From: Larix sibirica
Lineage: Eukaryota; Streptophyta; Pinopsida; Pinales; Pinaceae
DNA length: 20,901 nucleotides
Direction: 5' to 3'
NCBI GenBank assembly: GCA_004151065.3
Contig: NWUY0300005414.1
Span: 91,662 to 112,562 of the forward strand
Both the position numbers and the translations under genes were made by a program. The notes under the pieces were generated by a model. The model was not told where the DNA came from and did no database searches. It was given only the letters and a program-made list of their open reading frames with translations. Positions 8,935 through 17,260 of this stretch are shown here, one piece after another (the first letter of the stretch is position 1; the number at the start of each line of letters is the position of its first letter).

Positions 8935-9356
8935 TCTCTCATCTTAGTGCATAATGAGAAATTAGGTGCATCCATATTCTTGTCTTCCTCCTACTGATCA
9001 TGCACGCTTGAAACCTCCTCGATCTCCAATGGATACGACTGAATAGAGTCCTTGTCTATTTCTCTGGAATCAATGGACATGTTGTGTTGCGAATGACCCC
9101 CCTAAGTGACAACCAACAACATTTAATGGTGAACTTCTACATTAAGAACTAATTTTTCAATCTACCCCCCATGCTCATGGACCTATCTTTCTAAATCATC
9201 GAACCGAGCATCCAAATGTGCAATGTGGGAGGAGATTTGGTCTATTGCTACAATAACACCCTCTAGTTGCTTGTAGAGCCTCCTCATCAAATTTTGAATT
9301 TTCCTAATTTCTCCCTGCACATCTCCAAGCCTTGAACCCTAGATTGAATCCAACAT
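8935..9356 (-). pseudogene. decayed ORF with coiled-coil-like segment, family unknown
   Basis: From ATG at 9356 a single frame keeps protein-like sequence for over 130 codons despite about six stops (the first TAG at 9341-9339). The readable blocks are RLGDVQGEIRKIQNLMRRLY, then a segment with regularly spaced hydrophobics (LEGVIVAIDQISSHIAHLDA) and an acidic/basic continuation FDDLER, then IEKLVLNVEVHH. Further on comes SIDSREIDKDSIQSYPLEIE. Heptad-like spacing suggests a coiled coil. Most stops are TAG or TAA where CAG or CAA would fit, consistent with deamination of glutamine codons. It could be a gag N-terminus or another element ORF; I do not recognise it. Confidence 0.45.
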
Positions 9357-9844
9357 GATTTGCATTATTCCCAAATCCTTTTTTGGCCCCAAATCGGGAT
9401 CCCAGAAAAAAAGAAAATAAGTAGAAGGAAAACCACCAAACTTCCCAACATAGTAAAAAACATCAACAAATTCCAAACCAGAACAATTCTATGTAGAAGG
9501 GAAACTACATGTCAATAATTTCCAGAATGCTTCCATATGTTGTTTGGAAGGCCACCCATAACACAATGAGACACTGCTTGAGTTGAAGTTGTGCAAACCT
9601 TCAATGTAGATCTCTCATGGTAGAGATATCCTATAAGCAGTAATTGAGAATACACTTAATGCCAGAAAATAAGAAAGCAAGATTGATAATGTAGCAAGGA
9701 GAGAAGCTACTTGAGGGTATAAATATCTCTTACAGTTGAGTAAAGGTGAGATTGACCTTGTATTTAGTGCATTTAAAACACACTAGGTATCACACATGCT
9801 GAGATGGACCTTTAATGAAACCGCAACCATGTCATTCATGAAAT
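9357..9844. other. no recognisable feature
   Basis: I see no coding region or known element. It lies between the coiled-coil remnant and the 3' end of the LINE fragment and may hold the LINE 3' UTR, but no poly(A) tail could be placed with confidence. Confidence 0.4.
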
Positions 9845-10300
9845 TTATGGATTAAAAACATTAGGGAGGCACCATTGTTGAGTGTGTCCCTTTTTGACAA
9901 AAAATCCATGATCAAGAAAAATAACGTTGTTTGCTAACTTATTAGCCACGAGGTTATTATGGCTTCATATATAATGGAGTTTGGTATCCTTAATTTGATT
10001 GAGATTGTCAATGATTCTCTGTTGAAGATGTATGATTGTCATTTCGTCCTTAGATATCATTTTCCTTACTTAAGTAATTACCAACAAGGTGTCTCCAAGG
10101 ATCAAGATCCTTTGGATCTTGAGAGTAATGATAAATTCTAGGCCCATGTATAAGGCATACCTCTCAGCCTAATTGCTGGTTTCCTATCCTATTTCCCATT
10201 CATACGTACAAGCACTACATTTCCATTGGGATCCAAAGGGATCTCCCCCACCTACTGCCCCAAGATTCCCTTTCGAAGATCCAATGAAACAAATATTGTG
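9845..10300 (-). pseudogene. RNase H domain at the 3' end of a LINE ORF2
   Basis: The minus-strand translation starts FIGSSKGNLGAVGG, where the first catalytic Asp of the usual D-G-S-S motif is Ile. A frameshifted stretch follows, in which LDPNGNVV is readable in another frame. Next come ETSN, a stop, AERYALYMGLEF, then ILILGDTLLVI, a stop, then MISKDEMTIIHLQQRI, and finally SHNNLVANKLANN, where the family's H-x-x-N-x-x-A-D has Asn for the last Asp. It ends at TAA 9847-9845 after about 20 more residues. The domain degrades the RNA strand of RNA:DNA hybrids in active elements. Two of the catalytic acids and the frame are lost. It is preceded on the same strand by zf-RVT (10693-10850), the order seen in plant L1-type ORF2. 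Confidence 0.75.
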
Positions 10301-10692
10301 ACGCCTTTACCTAGAGATCCGCTCGTGAAATTTTACTTAGTTCATCTCTAACATCCGTAATGAAAATGTAGTTTTCATGACAACAAAATTTTTGGATTGA
10401 TGGACGCAACCTATTATAAATTCTTTGACCCTTAATCTCTCTTGTCTTGAGAGAGTCTCTTGCAAAAACTAGAGATCCCATAAGAAAGAAAATCCTAAGA
10501 ATGTGCTCAGAATGAAGGGCTTTGGATTTTATCATAGTTCTAATAGGAGGAATGATTCCTCTTAAAAAATGGACTTATTTATCATTGTCCAAATCTTCCA
10601 ACATAATCTTTGGGTAGAGCCATCAAGATTTTGGAAAGGGAAGGATTTTCCCTTAAAGTGTTGGGGTAATACTCCTTCCAATTAAGGAAAAG
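10301..10692 (-). pseudogene. linker of LINE ORF2 between zf-RVT and RNase H
   Basis: This carries the hydrophobic region typical of plant LINE ORF2 after the zinc-binding domain: LFLNWKEYYPNTLRENPS, then ALPK, then (after a frame change near 10600) LCWKIWTMINKSIF. Stops and frameshifts break it. From 10535 down to 10311 a further open stretch, SKALHSEHILRIF onward, continues it. It is not an independent gene. Confidence 0.6.
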
Positions 10693-10850
10693 TTAGATCC
10701 ATTGTGAAGGTAGAATCGTGTTATGATTTAGTTCATCAAGGATCACCACCCACACTAAATAGGAATATTCACATTTCAGGAAAACATGTTTGGCTATCTC
10801 CTCTTCTTTTGATCTAAAACACTTATAGAGAAACACACCGAAAACTAAAT
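10693..10850 (-). pseudogene. zf-RVT zinc-binding domain of a LINE ORF2
   Basis: The translation contains YKCFRSKEEEIAKHVFLKCE and then YSYLVW, matching the zf-RVT pattern C-x2-C...EE...H-x-F-x2-C-x-Y-S-x2-V-W. The first of the paired cysteines is missing. The upstream RT of the same element is not present: going further 5' (above about 10880) the sequence stops resembling ORF2. The fragment is therefore a 5'-truncated LINE end, the usual product of incomplete target-primed reverse transcription, now mutated. Confidence 0.72.
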
Positions 10851-11089
10851 AGACAACAAACAATAACATAAGAATCAAAATGAACCATCAATTTATTTAG
10901 TAGAAGAGGTAGCCTTAACTAGAGACAAATTGCAGTTATAAGATGGTTGTTGACCAGATCAAACATACAAACAACTAGTTGATGACCAGATCAAACATTA
11001 AAGAACAAAAAACTAGTTGAGCTGCTTGTCATGAGAACTCATGCTTGAATTTGATGTTTGATTTGTGCCTTGCTAGCCTGGGCACTTCA
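10851..11089. other. boundary between LINE 3' fragment and gypsy element
   Basis: About 240 bases separate the zf-RVT remnant from the end of the gypsy pol. The only structure seen is an imperfect direct repeat at 10948-11017. A 3' LTR for the gypsy element would be expected to start here, but I find no sequence matching the 15495-15976 side. Confidence 0.5.
10948..11017. repeat. imperfect ~32-38-base tandem duplication
   Basis: TGTTGACCAGATCAAACAT...AACTAGT (10948-10979) is followed by TGATGACCAGATCAAACAT...AACTAGT (10980-11017); the second copy carries a 6-base insertion. Confidence 0.9.
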
Positions 11090-11690
11090 TCTCCTTGGAG
11101 GGTGTTCCTTCCTTACTTATCAATTCCTCCATGTTTAAGCTCAGAAGTGTCCCTAATTCCACAAGCAACTAAGGGAAGTGCTAATACATAGCAGACTCTA
11201 AAAACAATTTGGCCCGAGATGGAAGGTTCCCCTGACGACCTACTAGATATCAAGTGTGTTGTGAGTAGTAGTTGTGCATGTGTCCAACAATGTGTCATGG
11301 ATGAGAGGGGGTTGTAAATTAGGAACCAACTCAGATGGGTGAGAAATAATGACCTCTTCTTCCAGGAGGGGGGGGGTAAATTTTTTTTTAGGATATTCAC
11401 GTTGACCACATCATGAATGCCTAGATGAGGAGGAAAATATAGACGATAGGCATTGCCCCTATCTGTTGTAGGACAATGTAAGGTCCATAGTGGATGGGTT
11501 TGAGCTTATGATAGAACTAGGACTAGAATCATTGTCTCTCCATGTAAAACCAAACTTTGTCATCGGGAGGAAAGGTAAGGGGTGTATGGTGAGAATCATG
11601 GCACACCTTGTAGCGCTATTGGGTAGATTTGAGAGCTTCAGAAACTTGATCCTATTTGTGAGCCAAGGTTTGCAAGAAGGAAAAGGTAGA
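11090..11690 (-). pseudogene. gypsy integrase C-terminal domain and pol tail
   Basis: The readable blocks, in changing frames, are DDKVWFYMERQ, then KLKPIHYGPYIVLQQIG, then (after a one-base shift near 11460) GNAYRLYFPPHLGIHDVVNV followed by NILK. This is the GPF/Y-type C-terminal module of gypsy integrases (GPY, AYxLxLP, IHxVxxVxxLK). A proline-rich tail follows in other frames down to about 11090. A chromodomain is not recognisable. The module helps bind DNA and choose sites in active elements. At least three stops and two frameshifts inactivate it. Confidence 0.72.
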
Positions 11691-12470
11691 GGTCTACTCA
11701 AGTTGTTGATGTGGAGTACCAGAAGGTTGAAATTGCAAAGAAAATTCATATGGTGCAAAAGGATGATAACCAAAATAAGATTCGAATGGAGAGTAGCCTA
11801 CAGAAACATGGCTGACATGGTTGTAGCTTTGTTGGACAATATGGAGTGTGGAATCCCATTGTTTGGCCTTAATGAATTGGATGTGGAGGGCATGAACCAA
11901 GATACGGTTCACCATTTTGGTTTGGTCATATGTCTTAGGGTGAAAGGATGTGGAGTAACTAAGATGATTTCCCAATAAAGAACATAGATTTTTCTAGAAA
12001 TTGCTAAGAAAACGAGCATCACGATCAAAGGTAATGCTAGAGGGAAGCCCAAAGTGAGTCCAAATGTGTGTAAAGAAGAGATCAATAGTTTGAGCAACGC
12101 CGTGTGGTTGTGGTGCAAGGGACAAAAATGGCCATTTTGGAGAAGTGGCAAACAATGACCCAAATGGCATAATGTTTACAAAATGTCATATGGAGGCCAA
12201 TGATAAAATCCATTGAGATAGATCCACATGGATGGGATGGAACTGGTAAAGGATGATAAAGGCCATACTTACTATTTGTAGGCTTATTTTGATTGCATAG
12301 GGAACAAGACCTAATGAATTGTTCCACTTGATGCTGTAATCCAGGCAAAAAAAAGTGGCATTGTAAATTCTGAGTGGTTTTTAGCGTGCCAAAATTTACA
12401 CCATAAGAGAATGCATGGGCCTCTTTGATCAAGATAAGACGGTCTTTAGTAGCTGGGAAACATAGCTAAT
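11691..12470 (-). pseudogene. gypsy integrase, H2C2 and DDE core
   Basis: The N-terminal part has the zinc-binding H..H..C-x2-C region, seen as CHFFLPGLQHQVEQFIRSC followed by SLCNQNK, and then the start of the catalytic core with SMDFIIGL (first Asp, near 12210). After a frameshift the second Asp is kept in ITFDRDARFLSNF (about 12020-12060, followed by TAG). The third segment reads SYSTSFHPKTYDQTKMVN, where the catalytic Glu of the usual TERVN is Lys. VGYSPFESYFGYHPFAPYE closes the core. Loss of Glu plus the frameshift means no strand-transfer activity. Confidence 0.82.
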
Positions 12471-13060
12471 TAATCTTGTATAACCAACCCTCCTAAATGT
12501 GGTAATCCAAGAAGGGTGTCTGGTTGACTATAGTGGGTTGGTTTAATGCAGTCCATATTTCACCAAAGAAGGGATCATAAGCATAAGGAGGATTGCAATC
12601 CTCATAAGAAACACAATGAAAAACCAACATCTAAAGCACTTGAGTAGGGGGTCTGTTGAAAAATTCAGCCATGCTATTTGAAGTGCCCTTTTTGTATTTG
12701 GTGACCAAATGTAACTACTATAAATATGAAACCCATTTCAATTCATGCTGCTCCTGGAGCTTGGACTGAGAGTTAATAAATAAATGGATGATGATCAATA
12801 TGAAGGATAGTTTCCTTACCCAATATGTAGTAGAAGAACTGCTTGAGGGCCTAAACCAAGCTATCAAATTATTTGTCATAGGTGTTGGAGTTCTTCTTAG
12901 CATCCACCAATGTATGACGGTGGTAGTAAATAGGATGTCCTCCCTATTTAAGCATTACAACAATCGCAGGTTGAGAGGAATTTCTCTATTTCAAATGGTT
13001 GGTGAAGGTCAGGCAAGTGATGGAATGGTGCATAAGAAATAGCCTCCTTAATGCGCTGGA
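12471..13060 (-). pseudogene. gypsy RNase H and tether region
   Basis: The RNase H domain is seen as PDLHQPFEIE, a frameshifted CD-x2-NA segment, GGHPIYYHRHTLVDAKKNSN, TYDK followed by TAA, ALKQFFYYILGKETILHIDH (second strand with Asp) and a decayed end. A longer linker to the integrase follows (blocks near 12430-12690, such as YDPFFGEIW). There are multiple TAA, TAG and TGA stops. This domain removes the RNA template during minus-strand synthesis in live elements. Confidence 0.68.
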
Positions 13061-14040
13061 ACTATTGTTGTGCTAAATGCATCTAGATAAATGAAGATTG
13101 ATTTACTAAGTGATGCAATGGTTTGGGTAACTGAGACAAGTGAGCAATAAACTTGAGATAAAAGTTGATTCCACCCATAAAACATTTAAGTTCTAATATA
13201 GATTGAGGGGTAGGACATTGAGTTAGAGCCTGAACTTTAGTAGAATCTGGATGCTCTCCATCTTGATCAATGATAAATCCAAGACAATGAACAAAATATT
13301 TCCTAAAAGAGAACTTGCATTCCTTCACTTGAATTTTATGTGTATGTAGAAATTGGAGCACGGTGCGCACATGTTTTAAGTGGTATTCCTAGCTTTGACT
13401 AAAGACCATAATATCATCCAAATATATGACAAAATTTACCCCAACAAATGATGAAATATGTCATTGATGAGGCACACGAATGTGGTTAGGGAATTAGCGA
13501 GGCAAAAAGGAATCAACATGCACTCACAAATCCCAAATCTAATTTTGAAGGCAGTTTTCCAAGTATCAAAACCAAACATGCAGACTAGATGATATCCAAT
13601 AGTGAGATACTTTTTGGTAAAGTACTTGGACCCCTTTAATTGATCTAACAAATCATCAATATGAGGAAGAGAATAGAGGTTGTTTACAATAACCTTGTTG
13701 AGGGCGTAGTAATCCATGACGAGACGCCATTCCTCACTCTAATTTTTGGGGATGATGAAGTTGGGGGAAGCATAAGGTGAGAAATTGGTCTAGATGTAGC
13801 TGGCATTCAAGATATGTTGTAGTTTTTTGTTCAATTTTCACAGCCTCATGGGGAGCTAAGTGGTAAGAACGTGCATTAGGGAGAGAAAAACCGAGAATCA
13901 AATCATTGGAATGTTGAATGGAATAGTGAGGAGGAAGGCCCTCAGGAGGGGAAAACACATATGAAAAAATAGAAAGTAAGGAAGGAAAGTTAGCTAGAAT
14001 AGTTTGAGGCTCATAGTATGGTTTAATAGGGTGCACCGAG
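13061..14040 (-). pseudogene. gypsy reverse transcriptase
   Basis: Order of blocks: a pre-RT region with LPPHYSIQHSNDLILGFSLP and ARSYHLAPHEAVKIEQ (about 13850-13980), then FSPYASPNFIIPKN followed by TAG, EEWRLVMDYYALNKVIVNN, and the first catalytic block, which reads FTKKYLTIGYH where Asp-Leu is normal (Asp to Tyr). An intact FVIYLDDIMVFS follows, with the YLDD codons at 13413-13424 read on the minus strand. The thumb starts at 13370 with RTVLQFLHTHKIQVKECKFS and HCLGFIIDQDG. The length is close to that of a complete RT. Loss of one of the three catalytic aspartates, plus stops and frameshifts near 13400, 13440 and 13730-13800, makes it inactive. Confidence 0.85.
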
Positions 14041-14560
14041 GATAAGGAGATAAACTTGTTGAGACTGACTTGGTGGACAATGGGTTATCCTGCAAGAAGA
14101 GGAGGTGATTTCAGTGAATATATGCGAGGACATATGTACACCCATATTGTTTGAGGTGATATTAATGAGTGTGGGCATGATATACTAATTGGATTTATTC
14201 CTGATAGGGGATTCCCAAGAGGAGATCAACACAATCCAAAGGAGACACATCGCCAAGGACTGAATCACATAATGACCCAATAAAAAATGTAACTGCACAG
14301 TGCTGCATGACCATGAGATGAGTTCCATACTTATTAACACAACCCAATTCGTAAGAAGATGGGTGAGGGATGGTAGGAATACTTAGAATTACACCAAGTC
14401 TTGGGATAACAAGTTTTTATGGCTCCCATTGTCTAGAATCAATGTGGTGAGAGACTGCTTAATTTGGTAATTAAGTGTAAAAAGAGGAGCATCAGAGGTG
14501 GGATTCTTATTAGAATCCATGAGCAATAGTGAGGGGTTAGATGGAATGGGATTTTCCAAA
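14041..14560 (-). pseudogene. gypsy aspartic protease
   Basis: The active-site loop is seen as TLILDNGSHKNLLSQDLV with Asp at 14433-14431 (D-N-G where D-S-G or D-T-G is usual). It is followed, past the TAA at 14391-14389 and in shifted frames, by PHPSSYELGCVNKYGTHL, then a strand with CAVTFFIGSL and VSPLDCVDLLLGIPYQ. This layout (DSG loop, GW-like segment, ΦΦG near the end) matches plant gypsy proteases. Stops at 14389 and further down break it. It would process the Gag-Pol polyprotein in a live element. Confidence 0.72.
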
Positions 14561-15453
14561 TAAATCGGGTTAGGAGGAGACATTTGAGAGGAAGAAGCCT
14601 CTAGGGAATCAACAAAAACAGATTTGGTAGTGGCCTGGATACACAACACATGATAGTAGGTAGTGTTATGAATGGAGGATTTGTGTAATGTGCACCATTT
14701 GACATCCTTAGGGGAGGAGGGCGATTGTGGAGAAGAAGGCATAGAGGTGGGGCCAACATGATCCAATGGAGAACGCAAGCAATGTGCAAATTTACGTTTA
14801 ATAGCTAACGCCCGAGAAAAGGATTTATCAAGGGAGGTACTATAAAAAAGATCCACTTATCTATGTAAAAAATATAATAATCCAAAAATGAACTTAACAA
14901 TAAGTACCTCTTCAGAGTCCTGAATATGGATCTGGATGTGAAGCTTGGTGAACATTTTAATATATTGCTAGACTGACTGACTTAAGAACTGAGAGAGTTT
15001 CAACCAATGAGCAACAAGACTTTGGTGATAATCCAGAGGATAAAATTGACTGCGGAGGGATTGAAAAAACACATTCTAGCTGCTGATATGAGGAGTAGTG
15101 GAGGATCTGGGGGCCTACAAGTCCACTATGAGTGTTGCACCAATCATTTGAGTGTCCCACTAGGTCTAATAAAATATGTCCATTTGCAAACTAGCGATCT
15201 GAATATTTTCTTCTTCATAAATCCCATGATAAGTGCTAAAAAATGTGGAGAGACTCTGTATCCAAGAGTCCACCACTTCTCCATTAATCCATCTAGAGAA
15301 ACATGTGAGGTGAAAGAAATCATCTAGCTGCATGGGTGAAGGTGTCCATCTCTACAAACCAATAATGTCATGAAGTGCCATGGTGAGATATTGAATAGGG
15401 GAGGTCTGAGCTAAAGAAGCATCATCCTCAGAATTTTCTCTACGTGGCGTCAT
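14561..15453 (-). pseudogene. gypsy gag
   Basis: ATG at 15453-15451 starts MTPRRENSEDDASLAQTSPI. One frame runs from here through to the protease with scattered stops (for example after HDIIGL and after FSQFLSQSV-like sequence). The capsid-like region contains INGEVVDSWIQSLSTFF and, near 14920-15000, a W-L-K-L-S-Q-F-L-x-Q-S-V block like the retrotransposon gag core, then an arginine/lysine-rich stretch. A zinc-knuckle-like KWCTLHKSSIHNTTYY (from about 14700) has the second half mutated (Tyr for the last Cys). Gag and protease are in one frame, so no programmed shift was needed. The start is supported by the PBS-like motif 29 bases upstream. Confidence 0.75.
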
Positions 15454-15481
15454 TATCTTCATAGATCACGCACTGAGATTT

Positions 15482-15494
15482 GCACTGATACACC
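15482..15494 (-). other. primer-binding-site-like motif (initiator Met tRNA type)
   Basis: The minus strand reads GGTGTATCAGTGC, close to the TGGTATCAGAGC sequence that many plant LTR elements use to bind the 3' end of initiator methionine tRNA. It sits 29 bases upstream of the gag ATG. One inserted base and one substitution would be needed, so it is a decayed or variant site. Confidence 0.5.
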
Positions 15495-15976
15495 TTCAAA
15501 AAGGTGACATAAGATAAGGGAAGGTATTAGAACCCTAGCGCCCTTGTTACTAAATACTAGATCTAAAGAGGAAGGGAATACAAATCCCTAGAGTGGCATC
15601 CACTATGCATTGAGGCAAGGAGGAGGGCGAAGAACCCTAGAGCTCCTACTGCAAACTGAAAATGAAGAAAAGGGAGGATGGAAAACCATAATGCACCTTT
15701 GGATAAAATGAACTGTGGAAAGGAGGAGGGTTTGGGATCCTTAGGTGCACCTCTGAAAGCTAGATTTGTGAAGAGGAGGAGGGTGTGGACCCTAGTGCAC
15801 CTCTTACAAAGCCAGTCTAAGAAGGGGATGAGGGTTTGGACCCTAGCACACCCCTAAGAACTTTCTTTGAGAAGAGGAGGAGGGTGTGGACCATAGATAT
15901 CCTCTACATGTGGGTAAAGTGAAAGAAGGAGGGTGAAAACCCTAGTGTAGCTATGCCCCCCCCCCCTCGCAAAACA
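15495..15976 (-). repeat. 5' LTR-side region of the gypsy element
   Basis: Lying beyond the PBS-like motif, this should be the 5' LTR. It is non-coding and GC-richer than the rest of the window, and is dominated by a tandem repeat (15619-15955). It ends in an 11-base C run (15956-15966) a few bases before the N gap. LTR boundaries (TG...CA) and the partner LTR cannot be defined. Confidence 0.45.
15619..15955. repeat. ~51-base minisatellite, about 7 imperfect units
   Basis: Units start at about 15619, 15671, 15721, 15774, 15823, 15875 and 15926, spaced 49-53 bases. Each begins AGGAGGAGGG or a variant, followed by T(G/T)TGGACCCTAG-like and TGCACCTCT-like blocks and a less conserved A-rich tail ending GAAG or GAAA. 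The best matched units are 3 to 6. Confidence 0.9.
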
Positions 15977-15978
15977 NN
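15977..15978. other. assembly gap (NN)
   Basis: Two ambiguous bases join gypsy 5' sequence (after an 11-base C run) to LINE ORF2. The biological junction is not known. Confidence 0.98.
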
Positions 15979-16430
15979 TCTGCTTGTGCTTCAGGGTCAG
16001 TATCCCCACTGTCCATGAAGAGCTCGCTGAAGTGATTGAAAACATCTTGTTTTAAATCCTCTTGTCCACTGATCCTTTCTTTGTTCTGCTTCTTCAGCTC
16101 CATTATAATGTTCTGGATACGACAAGCCTTAGCATGATTATGAAAATATTTCATGTTGCTGTCACCTCCCTTAAGCCATAGCTGTCTAGATTTAATTCTC
16201 CAGATTTCCTCTTCCTGCTTGGCCACACTGAGGATTTTTAGATCAATATATTTTTCCTGGCTTAATGTGGAAGGTGTCACCTCCTCTGTCTCCATTCTTT
16301 GGTGAAGTTTGACAAGCTCAGCTTGAAGGTTGAGTTTGGTTTGACAAGGGTTTTTGAAGGAGGATTTGGCCCAATGCTTGAGCGCAAATTTAATGGTTCT
16401 GAGTTTGGATTCCAAATGAAGCTGTGAGAT
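15979..16430 (-). pseudogene. LINE ORF2 segment between endonuclease and RT
   Basis: Open from about 16415 to the gap. The readable blocks are ESKLRTIKFALKHWAKSSF, EIWRIKSRQLWLKGGDSNMK and YFHNHAKACRIQNIIMELK, ending DSGDTDPEAQA at the gap. The W-x-K-x-GD-x-N-x-x-FF/YFH-x2-A pattern is the conserved pre-RT motif of plant L1 ORF2. A one-base frameshift near 16420-16430 separates it from the endonuclease frame (FGSHSFIW in the upstream frame). RT would start within about 100 codons but is lost at 15977. Confidence 0.75.
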
Positions 16431-17260
16431 CCAAAGAAGCTCGAGTTCCAGGCTTTGCTGACAAGGTCATAAAAAAGGGGATCATGGAGCCAGAGAGTGT
16501 TAAAACAGAAGGTTATTGGCCCAAGGTTTTTAGGAGGGGTGAGGGAAAGGGCGATAGGCCTATGATCGGAGGTAGCACAGGGAAGGGTGAAGGAGAAAAA
16601 TATGAGATCGGAACGAAAGAAGGAGGAGCTTACCAAGAACCGATCAAGCTTGGCCGCAATGTGCCCTATTCTGCATCTCTTGTTATTCTAGGTATATCTT
16701 CCATTTTTTAGTGGAATATCCCTAAGATCCAAATCAGCGAGTAGGTCCTCAAGCTTTTCACCAAAGGGATCACTAACAATGTTTCCTCCTCACTTCTCCT
16801 GTTGATATTTGGTGACATTAAAATCTCCAGCGATAATGATATTTTTCCCTTGCATGCTTTCCTTAAGGTTGTTGAGGTCTTCCTAGAACTTGATCTTGTC
16901 CCTATAATGAGTGGGCCCATAAACATTGCAGATAAAAAGATGATTGTTGCTGCCTTTTTCTTTAATTTCAGTTAGCACATTTGAAGAAAGAATTGAAAAA
17001 TTTGAGGAAATCAGAGTAGCAATCCCCCTAGAGGCATCGCGAGCACTTAGGGATTTTCCATGGTAATCCTTCCAGAGGGAGTGTGAGAGGGCCATGACCT
17101 CTACGCCAAATATTTTGGTCTCTTGGATTAGCATGAGATTAGGCTTTTCGGATTTAATCATATTCTTGATAGCTTCTACTTTGTTCAACCCGCCAAGACC
17201 CCTGCAGTTCCAAGAGACTGCTAGAATTACTTCTTGGCTGATAGAGGTCCTGCTCGGGAC
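16431..17260 (-). pseudogene. LINE ORF2 APE-like endonuclease
   Basis: One frame holds the whole domain. It has ILAVSWNCRGLGGLNKVEA (first motif, near 17190-17240), LMLIQETK with the catalytic Glu codon at 17122-17120, and NVYGPTHYRDKIKF followed by TAG at 16885-16883. IIIAGDFNV (Asp/Asn motif) comes next, then a TGA, then GRYT followed by TAG where Trp is usual, then KLDRFLVSSS and ATSDHRPIALS (Asp-His pair near 16562-16567). The listed catalytic residues are all still present; three nonsense codons and no frameshift within the domain suggest fairly recent decay. In a live element it nicks the target DNA to prime reverse transcription. Its start overlaps the end of ORF1, and no ATG is found in frame. 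Confidence 0.82.

Larger units (their letters stand above)
11090..15976 (-). mobile_element. degenerate Ty3/gypsy LTR retrotransposon
   Basis: Read on the minus strand, the order is 5' LTR-side sequence, primer-binding-site-like motif, gag with zinc-knuckle-like motif, aspartic protease, reverse transcriptase, RNase H, integrase (H2C2 plus DDE core) and integrase C-terminus. Protease-RT-RNase H before integrase is diagnostic of Ty3/gypsy rather than Ty1/copia. All domains are present, but stops and frameshifts occur throughout. No 3' LTR was found below 11090 and the 5' side ends at an N gap, so no age estimate from LTR divergence is possible. The components are annotated separately. Confidence 0.88.

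Noticed and set aside
11490-11978. 162-codon plus-strand ORF, among the longest in the window
   Set aside because: It is antisense to the gypsy integrase, whose motifs are clear on the minus strand.
15007-15327. 106-codon plus-strand ORF
   Set aside because: Opposite the gypsy gag frame, which is supported by its continuity with the protease.
15619-15955. Telomere-type repeat, because of recurrent CCCTAG words
   Set aside because: The words recur once per ~51-base unit, not as a 6-7-base tandem array, so this is a minisatellite.
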